Assembly (NCBI GenBank): GCA_018713325.1
Contig: DVFJ01000015.1
Span: 39,800-103,799 of the forward strand
Direction: 5' to 3'
Length of the DNA: 64,000 bases
DNA from: Candidatus Onthenecus intestinigallinarum
GTDB lineage: Bacteria > Bacillota > Clostridia > Christensenellales > Aristaeellaceae
The notes below the pieces were generated by a model. That model had not been told where the DNA came from. It saw nothing but the letters and a program-made list of their open reading frames with translations, and did not search any database. Positions 27,044 through 36,622 of the stretch are shown here, piece after piece. Positions within the stretch are counted from its first letter, which is position 1; each line of letters opens with the position of its first letter. The translations under genes and the position numbers were made by a program.

Positions 27044-29245
27044 TCAGGTCGATACGCGGAAGATCTCGATGACGTCGGAGCGCTTGCTCAGCTGCTTGAT
27101 GATCTTATCCAGCTCCTGGCGGTTCTTGACCTCCAGCGTCACGTTGATCGTACACGTCTTGTTCTTGTTCGTCTTGGCCGAGATGGCGCTGATCGTCACC
27201 TTCATGCTGCCGATGAAGAGCACGAGGTCCGCCAGCAGGCCGTCGCGGTCGTAGGCCAGGATCTGGATGCTGCCGTCGTAGTTCGTCTTGACCTCCGCAT
27301 CCCAGGAGACCTCGACCAGGCGCGCGGAGTCGATCTCGGACAGCACGTTGATGCAGTCCGCCTTGTGCACGGTAACGCCGCGCCCGCGCGTGATGTAGCC
27401 GACGATCTCGTCGCCGGGCAGCGGGTTACAGCAGCGCGCAAAGCGCACGAGCATGCCCGGCTCGCCGCGCACGAAGATGCCGTGGTCGCTGCTGCCGGTG
27501 TGCTGCGCCTGCTGGCGCGGGCGCTGCTCCTCCGCGGGCTGCGGGGCGGGCGCGGGCGGCAGCGCGGGCTTTTCACGGCGGCGCTGCTCCTCGACCAGCC
27601 GGGTGATGACATGGCTGGCCGCCAGGCCGCCGTAGCCGACGGCGGCGTAGATGTCGTCCGTGTCCAGGAAGGCGTATTTCTTGAGCAGCGGCTCCAGGTA
27701 CTCGTTTTTGAGCAGCGCCGGCAGGTTGACCGCCTGGCGCTTGGCCTCGTACTCGAGCATGGAGCGGCCCTTGGCGACGTTTTCCTCCTTGAGTTCGCGC
27801 TTGAAGAACTGGCGGATCTTGGCCTTGGCCTGCGAGGTCTTGGCGATCTTGACCCAGTCCATGCTCGGGCCCTTGGCGTTGGCCTGGGTGATGATCTCCA
27901 CAAAGTCGCCGGTGTTCAGCGGCGTGTCGAGCGTCACGATGCGGCCGTTGACCTTGGCGCCGATGCACTTGTTGCCCACGGCGCTGTGGATGCGGTAGGC
28001 GAAGTCGATCGGCGTCGCGCCCTTGGGCAGGTCCAGGATGTCGCCCTTGGGCGTGAAGACGAAGACCTCGTCGCTGAACAGATCGACCTTGAGCGAGCTA
28101 ATGAACTCCTTGGAGTCCTTGGTCTCGTTTTGCCAGTCCAGGATCTGGCGCAGCCAGTACAGCTTCTTGTCCAGCTCGTCGCCGGCCTGCTTGCCCTCCT
28201 TATAGCGCCAGTGCGCCGCGATGCCGAACTCCGCCACGCGGTGCATCTCCCACGTGCGGATCTGCACCTCGAAGGGCATGCCGTTCTGTCCGACGACCGT
28301 CGTGTGCAGCGACTGGTACATGTTCGGCTTGGGGGTGGAGATGTAGTCCTTGAAACGGTTGGGCACCTGCTTCCAAAGCGTATGTACGATGCCCAGCACC
28401 GCGTAGCAGTCGGGGATGGAATCGACCAGCACGCGGATGGCGATCAGGTCGAAGATCTGCTCGAAGGGCTTGTTTTGCAGCACCATCTTCTTGTAGATGC
28501 TGTAAAAGTGCTTGGGCCGCCCGTCGATGTCGTAGCGGATGCCCAGCTCCTCGATCTTCTGGCCGAGCTGCTTGATGACCAGGCGGATGGACTCCTCGCG
28601 CTCCGCGCGGCGCATGCCGACCTTCTGGATCAGGTTCTGATAGCCCTGCGGGTCGAGGTAACGCAGGCACAGGTCCTCCAGCTCCTGCTTGATCTTGTAC
28701 ACGCCCAGGCGGTGCGCCAGCGGGGCGTAGATGTCCAGCGTCTCCTGCGCGATGCGCCGCTGCTTTTCAGGGGGCGAATACTTGAGCGTGCGCATGTTGT
28801 GCAGGCGGTCCGCCAGCTTGATGAGCACCACGCGGATGTCCTTGGACATGGCCAGGATCATCTTGCGCAGCGACTCTGCCTGCCGCTCCTCGCGCGAGTT
28901 GAACTCCAGCTTGTCCAGCTTGGTCACGCCGTCGACGAGCAGGGCGACCTCCTGGCCGAATTCCCGCTCGATGACCTCGAGCGTGACGCCCTCGCAGTCC
29001 TCGACCGTGTCGTGCAAAAGGCCCGCCGCAATGGTCGGCGCGTCGAGCATGAGCGTGGCCAGAATGCTCGCGACGGTCAGCGGATGCGCGAAATACGGCT
29101 CGCCGGACTCGCGCTTTTGCGGCGCGTGGGCCTTTTCGGCAAAGCGGTAGGCCTTTTCGATCAGCGCCTCGCCGTCGGCCTGCGGGTGGTATTTTCGCAC
29201 CCTGCCGAGCAGTTCTTCCAAACTTGTACACGCATCGTTTGTCAC
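27044..29245 (-). CDS. relA: Bifunctional (p)ppGpp synthetase/hydrolase RelA/SpoT
   Basis: The 733-aa Rel protein makes and degrades the alarmone (p)ppGpp. The N-terminal HD hydrolase domain is intact, with [10 protein letters not shown] and [11 protein letters not shown] (about residues 45-85). The synthetase domain follows (about 210-350), then TGS (about 380-450), helical/zinc-finger regions and a C-terminal ACT domain (about 655-733). Because the HD motif is complete, both activities are expected. The start is GTG 29245 with GGAG upstream; the 61 codons before it in frame lack a ribosome-binding site. It lies between recJ and dtd. Confidence 0.95.
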   Translation of the reverse strand: MTNDACTSLEELLGRVRKYHPQADGEALIEKAYRFAEKAHAPQKRESGEPYFAHPLTVASILATLMLDAPTIAAGLLHDTVEDCEGVTLEVIEREFGQEVALLVDGVTKLDKLEFNSREERQAESLRKMILAMSKDIRVVLIKLADRLHNMRTLKYSPPEKQRRIAQETLDIYAPLAHRLGVYKIKQELEDLCLRYLDPQGYQNLIQKVGMRRAEREESIRLVIKQLGQKIEELGIRYDIDGRPKHFYSIYKKMVLQNKPFEQIFDLIAIRVLVDSIPDCYAVLGIVHTLWKQVPNRFKDYISTPKPNMYQSLHTTVVGQNGMPFEVQIRTWEMHRVAEFGIAAHWRYKEGKQAGDELDKKLYWLRQILDWQNETKDSKEFISSLKVDLFSDEVFVFTPKGDILDLPKGATPIDFAYRIHSAVGNKCIGAKVNGRIVTLDTPLNTGDFVEIITQANAKGPSMDWVKIAKTSQAKAKIRQFFKRELKEENVAKGRSMLEYEAKRQAVNLPALLKNEYLEPLLKKYAFLDTDDIYAAVGYGGLAASHVITRLVEEQRRREKPALPPAPAPQPAEEQRPRQQAQHTGSSDHGIFVRGEPGMLVRFARCCNPLPGDEIVGYITRGRGVTVHKADCINVLSEIDSARLVEVSWDAEVKTNYDGSIQILAYDRDGLLADLVLFIGSMKVTISAISAKTNKNKTCTINVTLEVKNRQELDKIIKQLSKRSDVIEIFRVST

Positions 29246-29298
29246 GGGTTCATTCTCCTTTTCCCCCGCCCACCGGGGCGGTCCTCTCCTCGCCTGGC

Positions 29299-31701
29299 TC
29301 AGCCTGCCAGCGTCCGCAGCCGCCTGAGCAGCGCGCTGTCCGCCAGGCTGCACTTGCGGGCCGACAGCAGCCGCACCCGCCAGGGCGCCTCCTCCATCTG
29401 CACAAGTCCGAGCTCGCCAAACACCCACAGCCCCGCAAGCGCCTTGCAGGGCTCCATCCCCGAAGCCTCGGCAATGACCTCCAGCGCGCTGTCGGCGGGC
29501 AGCGCGCGCACATTGCGGTACAGCGCGCGCAGCTCCTCGTCGCTGAGCGCCAGGCGCTGCGCCTCACGGCGGATATAGCCCAGGTCGTCCCGCACGCAGA
29601 CGATCTGCGCGCCCGCAAACGCCTCCTGAAACGCGTGCAGCGAATCCGGCTCCACCGCGCCGTCGAGCAGCACCACGCGCCGCACGTTCCCCGCCGCCGC
29701 GAGCGCGGACAGATCCGGCTGCGCCAGCAGCGTGTTGAATCGCCGCGCGTCCCGCGGCGCGCCCATGGCATAGTCGAGCTTGGCGTCCATCACGGCCAGG
29801 CGCACCGTCCACTTGCGCAGGCAGCCCAGCGTCTGGCACACGAGCAGCGTGCCCTGCAGGCTGTCCGCCAGCGCGCCGCGGATGTATGCGTCAGCCTGTT
29901 CGAGCGTCAACGGCTCGCAGGCGGTTGGGGTCGGACAGGGCTTGTGCATATTATAGATGATTTGCGCCAAAATTGCACGCACAAATCCTTCCTCGTTTTT
30001 CCTGCATGCTGCCACAAACGCCTGCGGCGCCGCAAACGGCTCCATCTGGCGCACCTCGCACTGCACGCGCCGCTCGCCCTGCCACTCGTTGATCGACGGC
30101 GAAAAGAGCACGTCCACGCGCTCGGGCAGATCCCCGGCGCGCTCGCCCATGCGAAACGCGATGCCGTCGCGCTGCTCGCCGTCCGCGCACAGCCGCAGCT
30201 TCAGATGCGCCATGTCGCGCCCGACGCGCCGCGCGTCCGTCGGCTCGACGCCGCGCAGGCACAGCACGGGCGCGGGGTTGCCAAAGCCCGTGGGCTGCAT
30301 CTGGTCAAACCCGTGCACGAGCTCCTCTGTCAGCTCCGGCAGCTGCACCTCCAGGTCGTATTCCTCCGTGGGATAGAACGTATCCCACTTTTCCTGCCGC
30401 GCGATCTGCTCGTTGAGCCGGCGGCGGAATGCCGGCAGATGCCGCGCCTCCATCGTCAGGCCCGCGGCCTGCGCATGCCCGCCAAAGCGGGTGAACAGGT
30501 CGCTGCAGCCGCTGAGCGCCTCGTGGATGTTGACGCCGGGAATCGAGCGCGCGGAGCCCACGCATACGTCCTCCGCCTTTGACAGCAGTATGACCGGCCA
30601 GCGGTAGCGCTCGACCAGGCGCGAGGCGGCCAGCCCGATGACGCCGGGGTTCCATCCCTCGCCGCACAGCACGATCGCGCGGTCGCGCAGGAAGTCGACC
30701 TGCTCGCGCAGCAGTTCCTCCGCCTGCAGCAGAATCTGCTGCTCCAGCTCCTTGCGCTCGGCGTTGTCGTCCTCCAGCTCGCGGGCGATGGCGCGCGCCT
30801 TTTCCTCGTTGCGCGTGGTCATCAGCTCCACCCCGCGCGCCGCCAGCGCCAACCGGCCGCCCGCGTTGATGCGCGGGGCCAGCTGAAAGGCGATGTGCCC
30901 GCTGGTGATCTCGCGCTCCGAAAGGCCGGCGGCCTCGATCAGCGCGCGCAGGCCGGGCCGGCGCGTCCGGTTGATCGCGCGCAGGCCGTGCGTGACGATG
31001 ACGCGGTTCTCGTCCAGCAGCGGCACGATGTCGGCCACGGTGGCCAGCGCGGCCAGCTCCCACAGCGGCTCCAGCGCCTCCATGCCGCCCAGCGCCTGCA
31101 CGAGCTTGAACGCCACGCCCGCGCCGCACAGCCGCCTGAACGGATAGTCGCCCAGCAGCGGGTTGAGCACCGCCTCGCACTGGGGCAGCACGCCGCCCGG
31201 CTGGTGGTGGTCGGTGACGATCACGCGCATGCCCAGCTCCCGAGCGCGCGCGACCTCCGCGCAGGAGGTGATGCCGCAGTCGACCGTGACGAGCAGGCGC
31301 GCGCGCTGCGCGATCGACTCGACGGCGGGGATGTTCAGGCCGTACCCTTCCCCGTGGCGGTCGGGGATGTAGTAGCTGACATTTGCGCCCTGCTTTTTCA
31401 AGAATGTGAGCAGGATGCAGGTCGCCATGACGCCGTCGACGTCGTAGTCGCCGTAGATGACGATCGGCTCTCCGTCCGCGAGCGCCTCACGCACGCAGGC
31501 GACGGCCCTGTCCATGTCCTGCATGCGCATGGGATCGTGCAGATCCGTCTTTTTCGGCTGCAGATACCGCTGCGCAGCCTCCCGCGTGTCAATCCCGCGC
31601 GCGGCGAGCAGCTGCGCCAGCCGCGGCGCAATCCCCGCCGCCAGCAGCGCCTGCGGCGCGTCGCCCTGTACTTTTTGAACGAACCGTAGCAAGCCCGGCA
31701 C
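29299..31701 (-). CDS. recJ: Single-stranded-DNA-specific exonuclease RecJ
   Basis: RecJ degrades single-stranded DNA 5' to 3' in repair and recombination. The 800-aa protein has the DHH phosphoesterase motifs YGDYDVDGVMA (about residue 85), VDCGITS (about 137) and VTDHHQPGG (about 158), then DHHA1 and OB-type domains. The C-terminal ~200 residues are an extension seen in Firmicutes RecJ (YrvE). The start is GTG 31701 with AGGAG 7 nt upstream; the frame stays open upstream through the secDF terminator, which cannot be coding. recJ-relA-dtd is a conserved order. Confidence 0.93.
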   Translation of the reverse strand: MPGLLRFVQKVQGDAPQALLAAGIAPRLAQLLAARGIDTREAAQRYLQPKKTDLHDPMRMQDMDRAVACVREALADGEPIVIYGDYDVDGVMATCILLTFLKKQGANVSYYIPDRHGEGYGLNIPAVESIAQRARLLVTVDCGITSCAEVARARELGMRVIVTDHHQPGGVLPQCEAVLNPLLGDYPFRRLCGAGVAFKLVQALGGMEALEPLWELAALATVADIVPLLDENRVIVTHGLRAINRTRRPGLRALIEAAGLSEREITSGHIAFQLAPRINAGGRLALAARGVELMTTRNEEKARAIARELEDDNAERKELEQQILLQAEELLREQVDFLRDRAIVLCGEGWNPGVIGLAASRLVERYRWPVILLSKAEDVCVGSARSIPGVNIHEALSGCSDLFTRFGGHAQAAGLTMEARHLPAFRRRLNEQIARQEKWDTFYPTEEYDLEVQLPELTEELVHGFDQMQPTGFGNPAPVLCLRGVEPTDARRVGRDMAHLKLRLCADGEQRDGIAFRMGERAGDLPERVDVLFSPSINEWQGERRVQCEVRQMEPFAAPQAFVAACRKNEEGFVRAILAQIIYNMHKPCPTPTACEPLTLEQADAYIRGALADSLQGTLLVCQTLGCLRKWTVRLAVMDAKLDYAMGAPRDARRFNTLLAQPDLSALAAAGNVRRVVLLDGAVEPDSLHAFQEAFAGAQIVCVRDDLGYIRREAQRLALSDEELRALYRNVRALPADSALEVIAEASGMEPCKALAGLWVFGELGLVQMEEAPWRVRLLSARKCSLADSALLRRLRTLAG

Positions 31702-31746
31702 TCCTTTTCTCCTTTCGCCCGGCGGGCGGAACCCTCTGAAAATAGG

Positions 31747-31780
31747 ACGAAAGAGCCTGCGGCGCGGCAGGCTCTTTCGT
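31747..31780. terminator. Terminator after secDF
   Basis: A perfect 14-bp hairpin (arms 31747-31760 and 31767-31780) lies 10 nt past the secDF stop. T-runs are short on both sides, so it may be moderate in strength; recJ has no clear promoter of its own and may rely on read-through. Confidence 0.65.
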
Positions 31781-31790
31781 TTATCGCAGC

Positions 31791-33980
31791 TTACGCCTTC
31801 TTGACCTTCTTCACCTTGGCGGCCGCGCGGCGGTCCATCAGGAACGCCCACACGTAGCCGTTGATGGCGTTGGCGGAGTAGACGCCCGAAACGATGCCCA
31901 CGATCAACGGCAGCGTGAACTCGCGGATGGAAGAGACGCCCAGCACAAACAGCGTCACCGTGGTCAGCAGCGTCGTCAGTGCAGTGCTGACCGTGCGGGT
32001 GAAGCACTCGCGCGTGGAGAGCACGACGACCTCCGCACGCGTATGGTTGCGCAGCGCGCCGCCCTTGACGTTTTCACGGATGCGGTCGAAGATGACGATC
32101 GTGTTATTGATCGAATAGCCGACGATCGTCAGCATGGCGGCGATGAACGTCGTGTTGACCTGCACGAACGCGCGCAGGAACACCATGACGGCCACCATGA
32201 TCAGCACGTCGTGCACCAGGCCGATGACGGCCGCCAGGCCGGAATAGAAGTCAAAGCGCAGAGCGATATAGGCCAGCATCAGCACCGCGGCGACCAGCAC
32301 GCTCTTGAGCGCGTTGAGGATCAGGTCGCGGCCCGCGACCGCGCCCACGCGGTCGACCGTCACGAACTCGATGTCCGCATACTTGGCGGAGAGCTCTTCT
32401 TCTAGCGCGGCGCGCATCTCGTCGGAGTTCTCCACGTCGCGAATGCGGATCTGCGCGATGTGGCCGTCCTCGCCGCTCACCTGGATCTGCGACTCCGCGA
32501 CGCCCTGATTCGCCAGCGCCGTCTGCACGTCGCTCACATCGAACTCGGCGCCCATGTCGTACTCCATGATGATGCCGCCGGCGAAGTCGATGCCCAGGTT
32601 CATGCCCAGGCCGAACACGGACAGCGCCAGCGCCAGCACGATGACGGCGGAGGAGACGCGGATGCAGACCTTGGAGCGGTCGCGCAGGATGCGGCCTTCA
32701 TTCTCCTTCATCGGGCGGGCATAGAGCCGCGGCGACTGGATGCCCAGGCCGACCAAGATGTTGAGCAGCGCGTGCGTGACGACGATCGCGGTGAACATGG
32801 AGGTCAGCACGCCGATGGTGAGCGTGATGGCAAAGCCCTTCACAGAGCCCGTGCCGAACCACATCAGCACCAGCGCCGCGATGATCGTGGTGACGTTGGA
32901 GTCAAGGATGGCGGACAGCGCGTTGTTGAAGCCGCGCTTGATGGCGGCGGTCAGCGGACGTCCGGCGCCCAGCTCCTCGCGGATGCGCTCAAAGATGATG
33001 ACGTTGGCATCCACGGCCATGCCGATGCCCAGGATGATGCCCGCGATGCCGGGCAGCGTCAGCTGCGCGCCCGTGACGGCGAGCAGGAAGATGACCAACA
33101 GGATGTAGGCCGTCAGCGCGATGTCGGCGATGAGGCCGCACACGCGATAGCGCACGAGCATGAACAGCATCACCAGCGCGACGCCGATGACGCCCGCGAG
33201 GATGGCCGTATCGAGCGCCTCGACGCCCAGCGTCGCAGAGATGGCGGAGACCTCCAGCTGCTCAAGGTCCAGCGGCAGCGCGCCGGACTGGATGAGCATG
33301 GCCAGCTCGTTGGCGTCTTCGACCGTCATGGAGGAGGACTGGATGATGCCCTGTCCGCCGGTAATGACGCTGTTGACCATCGGCGCGGAGATGACCGTGC
33401 CGTCCAGCTCGATGCTGATCGTCTTGTTCAGGTTCGCAGCGGTCGCCTCTGCAAACTGCTTGGCGCCCGTGTCGGACAGGCGGAAGCCGACGCAGGGCCG
33501 GCCGTTCTCGTCCTGGCTGAGGTAGGCCTCCTCGACCTCCGCGCCCTCCATGACGACGTTTCCCTCGCTGTCCTTGAAGACCAGGTGCGCCGGCGTGCCG
33601 ATGATCTCGAGGATCTCATTGGGGTCCTGCACGTCCGGGATCTCGACGCGGATACGGTCGCTGCCCTGGCGCGTGATCGTCGCCTCGGTGAAGCCCTGGC
33701 GCGTCAGGCGGCTGGTGAGAATGGAGACGGTCGAGTCCATCTTGGCGTCAAAGTCGTCGACGCCCTCGCTGTCGGCCTGATAGACTGTGTACACGCCGCC
33801 GCGCAGATCCAGGCCCAGGCTGATCGCCTCGCCCCAGGGCAGCATATAGCGCACCATCGTGCCGCGGCCAAAGCCGTTGAGCGCCAGGTAGCTCGCCACG
33901 ACGATGACGAGCAGGATCAGCGCCAGCTGCACTGCGCTGACGCCCTTGCGGTTCTTCCGCTTGAACTTCGTGTTGGCCAT
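31791..33980 (-). CDS. secDF: Fused protein-export membrane protein SecDF
   Basis: SecDF uses the proton gradient to pull proteins through SecYEG. The 729-aa protein is a single-chain fusion with twelve predicted membrane helices. The SecD half (about residues 1-440) has GLDLRGGVYTVYQ (about 49) and the periplasmic P1 domain. The SecF half (about 460-729) begins with GLGMNLGIDFAGG and includes TIVGYSINNTIVIFDRIREN. The C-terminal tail is Lys-rich. The ATG is preceded by AAGGA. yajC, its usual partner, is 3 kb upstream with the SCIFF genes in between, a conserved clostridial neighbourhood. Confidence 0.95.
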   Translation of the reverse strand: MANTKFKRKNRKGVSAVQLALILLVIVVASYLALNGFGRGTMVRYMLPWGEAISLGLDLRGGVYTVYQADSEGVDDFDAKMDSTVSILTSRLTRQGFTEATITRQGSDRIRVEIPDVQDPNEILEIIGTPAHLVFKDSEGNVVMEGAEVEEAYLSQDENGRPCVGFRLSDTGAKQFAEATAANLNKTISIELDGTVISAPMVNSVITGGQGIIQSSSMTVEDANELAMLIQSGALPLDLEQLEVSAISATLGVEALDTAILAGVIGVALVMLFMLVRYRVCGLIADIALTAYILLVIFLLAVTGAQLTLPGIAGIILGIGMAVDANVIIFERIREELGAGRPLTAAIKRGFNNALSAILDSNVTTIIAALVLMWFGTGSVKGFAITLTIGVLTSMFTAIVVTHALLNILVGLGIQSPRLYARPMKENEGRILRDRSKVCIRVSSAVIVLALALSVFGLGMNLGIDFAGGIIMEYDMGAEFDVSDVQTALANQGVAESQIQVSGEDGHIAQIRIRDVENSDEMRAALEEELSAKYADIEFVTVDRVGAVAGRDLILNALKSVLVAAVLMLAYIALRFDFYSGLAAVIGLVHDVLIMVAVMVFLRAFVQVNTTFIAAMLTIVGYSINNTIVIFDRIRENVKGGALRNHTRAEVVVLSTRECFTRTVSTALTTLLTTVTLFVLGVSSIREFTLPLIVGIVSGVYSANAINGYVWAFLMDRRAAAKVKKVKKA

Positions 33981-34034
33981 GTTGTCATTCTTCCTTTCAG
34001 GATGCTTTTGGCAGGACGCTCGGAGCATGCGCGC

Positions 34035-34403
34035 CTATGCGCCGCCATCGCTGAAGGAAAAGGCCTGGTGCATCGAGCGCATGTAGCTGCGCCCCTGCAG
34101 GACGTTGCCGTTGCGGTCCCGACCCCGCCGCGCCTGCAGGCGGCCCATCGCCGCCAGCGCGGCGCAGGCCAGTAGCGGCAGCGCCGAGGCTCGCGGGCTT
34201 TCGGATTCCTCCGGCCCGGCCTGCGCCTGCGGCGCCTGCACGGATGGCGCGGCATACGCCATCACCGCCGGCGGCATCGGACGCGCGTCGGCCACGGGCT
34301 GCGCCCCGGACAGCAGGCGGTCTGCGCCGCAGCACAGCGCCGCCAGACACAGAAGCAAAAAAAGAACCGTCACCGCGGCGCGCAGCGACCCCTTACCGGC
34401 CAT
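34035..34403 (-). CDS. Small membrane protein, 122 aa, unknown
   Basis: I do not recognise this family. The protein has a hydrophobic N-terminal segment (about residues 10-28), a Pro/Ala-rich middle (30-70), a second short hydrophobic stretch (about 76-90) and a basic then polar C-terminus ending FSFSDGGA. It could be a signal-anchored or lipoprotein-like protein (Cys pair in LAALCCGADR). The ATG at 34403 is chosen because GGAGGTG lies 6 nt upstream; an ATG two codons earlier is too close. A consensus promoter precedes it, and secDF follows 54 nt later, so it leads the secDF transcript. Confidence 0.65.
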   Translation of the reverse strand: MAGKGSLRAAVTVLFLLLCLAALCCGADRLLSGAQPVADARPMPPAVMAYAAPSVQAPQAQAGPEESESPRASALPLLACAALAAMGRLQARRGRDRNGNVLQGRSYMRSMHQAFSFSDGGA

Positions 34404-34448
34404 GCGCATCACCTCCAGCGACGATTCTTGGGGCAAACAGATACAGGT

Positions 34449-34477
34449 ATTATAGGGCTTTTTGCGCGCTGCGTCAA
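34449..34477 (-). promoter_or_regulatory. SigA promoter for small membrane gene and secDF
   Basis: TTGACG (34477-34472), a 17-nt spacer and a perfect TATAAT (34454-34449) on the minus strand. It begins just past the end of the SCIFF maturase gene. Confidence 0.85.
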
Positions 34478-34491
34478 GGGGCCGTTCGCGT

Positions 34492-35856
34492 TCAGGCCTC
34501 GTCCTCATGCTCGGCCGCATAGATGGCCATGGCGCACTCCAGGCGCTTGCGCTCCAGCTCGCACTCCATGTCGTAGGGCGTGCGGATATCCCCGCCGAAC
34601 GCCTGCGCGTTGGCCGCGCACCCGCCGCTGCAGTAAAAGCGCGCCCAGCACTTGGAGCACTTTTCCTTGTTGAGCACGTGGTTCTCCGCAAACGTCCGCT
34701 GGATGCCCGCGTCAAAGCTGCCGTCCAGCACGCTGCCCATGCGGTATCCCTCGCGCCCGACGAACTGGTGGCACGGATAGATGTCGCCGTCCGTCGTCAC
34801 GGCCACGTATTCGTTGCCCGCGCCGCAGCCGGTCAGGCGCTTCTTCAGGCACGGGCCGCCGTTGAGGTCGACCATGAAGTGGAAGAAGTTGAACCACTTG
34901 CCCGGCTCCCTGCGCCGCTGCACGTAGATGCGCGCCAGGCGCTCGTACTCGTCGCGCAGCGCGGGCAGCATGTCCTCCGTCAATGCGTAGCCGCAGGCGG
35001 GATCGGCCACGACGGGCTCGACGGAGATCTGCTCAAAGCCCAGGTCCGCCAGGTGCAGCACGTCGTTGGCAAAGTCGAGGTTGTATGCGCTGTAGGTGCC
35101 CCGCACGTAGTAGTCGCGCTGTCCGCGCGCCTTGGCCAGGCGCAGCGCCTTGGGCGCCATCAGCTCATAGGAGCCCTTGCCGTTGGGCGTGGGGCGCATC
35201 CGGTCGTGCACCTCGGGCCGTCCGTCGATGGACAGCACGACGTTGTGCATCTCCCGATTGAAGAAGTCGATCATCTCGTCCGTGAGCGCGACGGCATTGG
35301 TGGTGATGGTGAACTTGAACTGCTTGTCGTGCGCCTGCTCCAGCGAGCGGCCGTAGGCCACCAGCTCCCGCACGACGTCGAAGTTCATCAGCGGCTCGCC
35401 GCCGAAAAAGTCGACCTCCAGCGAGCGGCGCTTGCCGCTCTTTTGTACGAGCCAGTCCAGCGCGCGCTTGCCCGTCTCCAGGGACATCAGGCGGCTGCCG
35501 TGCATGTGATATTCGCCCGCAGAGGCGAAGCAGTACTTGCAGCGCAGGTTGCAGTCCTGCGTGACGAGCAGGCACATGGCCTTGACGACGCCCGGGTCGG
35601 CCGCCACATCTACGCTGGCGTAGTCGTCGTCGCTGTCCAACTGGCCCGCCTCAATCAACTGGGCGATCTCGCCGAGCGTCTCGTCCAGCTCCGCGGCGTC
35701 GTGCTTGCCCTGCAGCTGCGCGCGGATGCCGTCCAGGGCGGTTCCCTGTTCGTAAAGGCGCAGCGCGTCGTAGGCCAGCTCGTCCAGCGCGTGCACCGCG
35801 CCGCTGCCCACGTCCAGCGCCATATACTTGCCGCAGGATGTAAACGTATGGATCAA
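34492..35856 (-). CDS. scfB: SCIFF maturase, radical SAM/SPASM thioether-forming enzyme
   Basis: This 454-aa enzyme belongs to the family (TIGR03974) that installs a Cys-to-Thr alpha-thioether in SCIFF peptides. The N-terminal ~90 residues are the peptide-recognition region. The radical SAM motif is CNLRCKYCFAS (about residues 100-110), and DFFGGEPLMNFDV follows. The C-terminal SPASM domain has the auxiliary-cluster cysteines, including CSKCWARFYCSGGC (about 394-407). The start is TTG 35856, with GGAGG 8 nt upstream; the in-frame extension to 36111 would cross the SCIFF gene and is not coding. It follows its substrate gene by 98 nt, with a hairpin in the gap. Confidence 0.93.
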   Translation of the reverse strand: MIHTFTSCGKYMALDVGSGAVHALDELAYDALRLYEQGTALDGIRAQLQGKHDAAELDETLGEIAQLIEAGQLDSDDDYASVDVAADPGVVKAMCLLVTQDCNLRCKYCFASAGEYHMHGSRLMSLETGKRALDWLVQKSGKRRSLEVDFFGGEPLMNFDVVRELVAYGRSLEQAHDKQFKFTITTNAVALTDEMIDFFNREMHNVVLSIDGRPEVHDRMRPTPNGKGSYELMAPKALRLAKARGQRDYYVRGTYSAYNLDFANDVLHLADLGFEQISVEPVVADPACGYALTEDMLPALRDEYERLARIYVQRRREPGKWFNFFHFMVDLNGGPCLKKRLTGCGAGNEYVAVTTDGDIYPCHQFVGREGYRMGSVLDGSFDAGIQRTFAENHVLNKEKCSKCWARFYCSGGCAANAQAFGGDIRTPYDMECELERKRLECAMAIYAAEHEDEA

Positions 35857-35900
35857 GTGGGTTTCCTCCTTTGGTGAGATCGGCCGCGCCGGCGCGGGCC

Positions 35901-35933
35901 AAAAGAAGCGGCACCCGAACCGTGCCGGATGCC
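35901..35933 (-). terminator. Attenuator-like hairpin between SCIFF and its maturase
   Basis: A short hairpin (CGGCAC/GTGCCG arms at 35909-35914 and 35922-35927) is followed on the minus strand by a T-rich tract (35908-35901). It could end part of the transcripts after the peptide gene and so keep precursor above enzyme. Confidence 0.5.
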
Positions 35934-35954
35934 GTCGCGGGATATGCCCGAGCC

Positions 35955-36104
35955 TTACTTGTCCTTCTTGTTCTGGCAGGACTGGTTGGCCACCGTGCAG
36001 GACGTCTTGCAGGCGCTCTGGCAGGAGGCCTGGCACTCGCCGCAGCCGCCGTACTTGAGGCTCTCGCGCAGGCAGGACTTCTGAAGGGTCTGAATATGCT
36101 TCAT
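35955..36104 (-). CDS. scfA: SCIFF ribosomal peptide precursor
   Basis: This 49-residue peptide is a SCIFF (six cysteines in forty-five) precursor, too short for usual gene calls. It starts MKHIQTLQKS and carries the family core GGCGECQASCQSACKTSC followed by TVANQSC. Cys32 and Thr37 match the positions joined by the thioether in the Clostridium thermocellum SCIFF. Cysteines lie at 11, 21, 24, 28, 32, 36 and 43: seven rather than six, the extra one at position 11 in the leader. The ATG is preceded by GGAGG. The function of mature SCIFF is unknown; the maturase gene follows. Confidence 0.93.
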   Translation of the reverse strand: MKHIQTLQKSCLRESLKYGGCGECQASCQSACKTSCTVANQSCQNKKDK

Positions 36105-36152
36105 CTTTCATTCCTCCGTAAGCACAGATTCGAGGTTACCATTCATTCAATG

Positions 36153-36181
36153 ATTATACACCAATTCCACGCCGGATGCAA
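36153..36181 (-). promoter_or_regulatory. SigA promoter for SCIFF and maturase
   Basis: TTGCAT (36181-36176), a 17-nt spacer and TATAAT (36158-36153) on the minus strand, about 50 nt before the SCIFF start. Confidence 0.82.
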
Positions 36182-36622
36182 TCACTTCGCCGGAAGATTC
36201 GACAAAATCATGCCGCACAGTCCGCCCGCGGCCACGCCCATGCCGATGTCCGCCGCGTAGCCCGCAAGGCCCAGCTGCTGGCCGCTGAGCAGGCCGTAGA
36301 GCGCGACGCCCAGGCCCATGTACAGCAGGCCCACCGCCGCGCCGCGCATCGCGCCCCGCTCGCCGCCGCGGCCGACCGCGACCAGCGCGCCCACGAGGAT
36401 GGCCGCCAGCTTGAGCAGCTGGTTGACCGTCGTGATCGCGCCGCTGGACAGCGGCCATACCCGCAGCGCAAGCGCAAACAGCGCCACGCCCAGCACGGTC
36501 GCCGCCACTGCGCTGAGGAATCCCCACAATAGCCGTCTGAACTGTCCGCTTCCCCGGCCCGGCGCGCGCGGCTTGCGCCGGATGAGGGTGTCCTGCGTCC
36601 TCGCCGATGTTGCCTGTCTCAT
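36182..36622 (-). CDS. TIGR04086-family membrane protein
   Basis: The 146-aa protein has an Arg-rich N-terminus (~35 residues) and four predicted membrane helices at about 37-58, 66-85, 97-112 and 118-140. Size, topology and position between yajC and SCIFF match the TIGR04086 family found in sporulating Clostridia; its function is unknown. The ATG at 36622 is chosen because GGGAGG lies 10 nt upstream. That ribosome-binding site is inside the 3' arm of the yajC terminator hairpin, so translation of read-through transcripts may be limited. Confidence 0.72.
   Translation of the reverse strand: MRQATSARTQDTLIRRKPRAPGRGSGQFRRLLWGFLSAVAATVLGVALFALALRVWPLSSGAITTVNQLLKLAAILVGALVAVGRGGERGAMRGAAVGLLYMGLGVALYGLLSGQQLGLAGYAADIGMGVAAGGLCGMILSNLPAK

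Noticed and set aside
31702..32007. N-terminal extension of RecJ
   Set aside because: The open frame runs through the secDF terminator and coding region; the GTG at 31701 has a good ribosome-binding site.
35857..36111. N-terminal extension of the SCIFF maturase frame
   Set aside because: It would read antiphase through the SCIFF peptide gene and intergenic hairpin; the TTG at 35856 has the correctly placed GGAGG and matches the family start.
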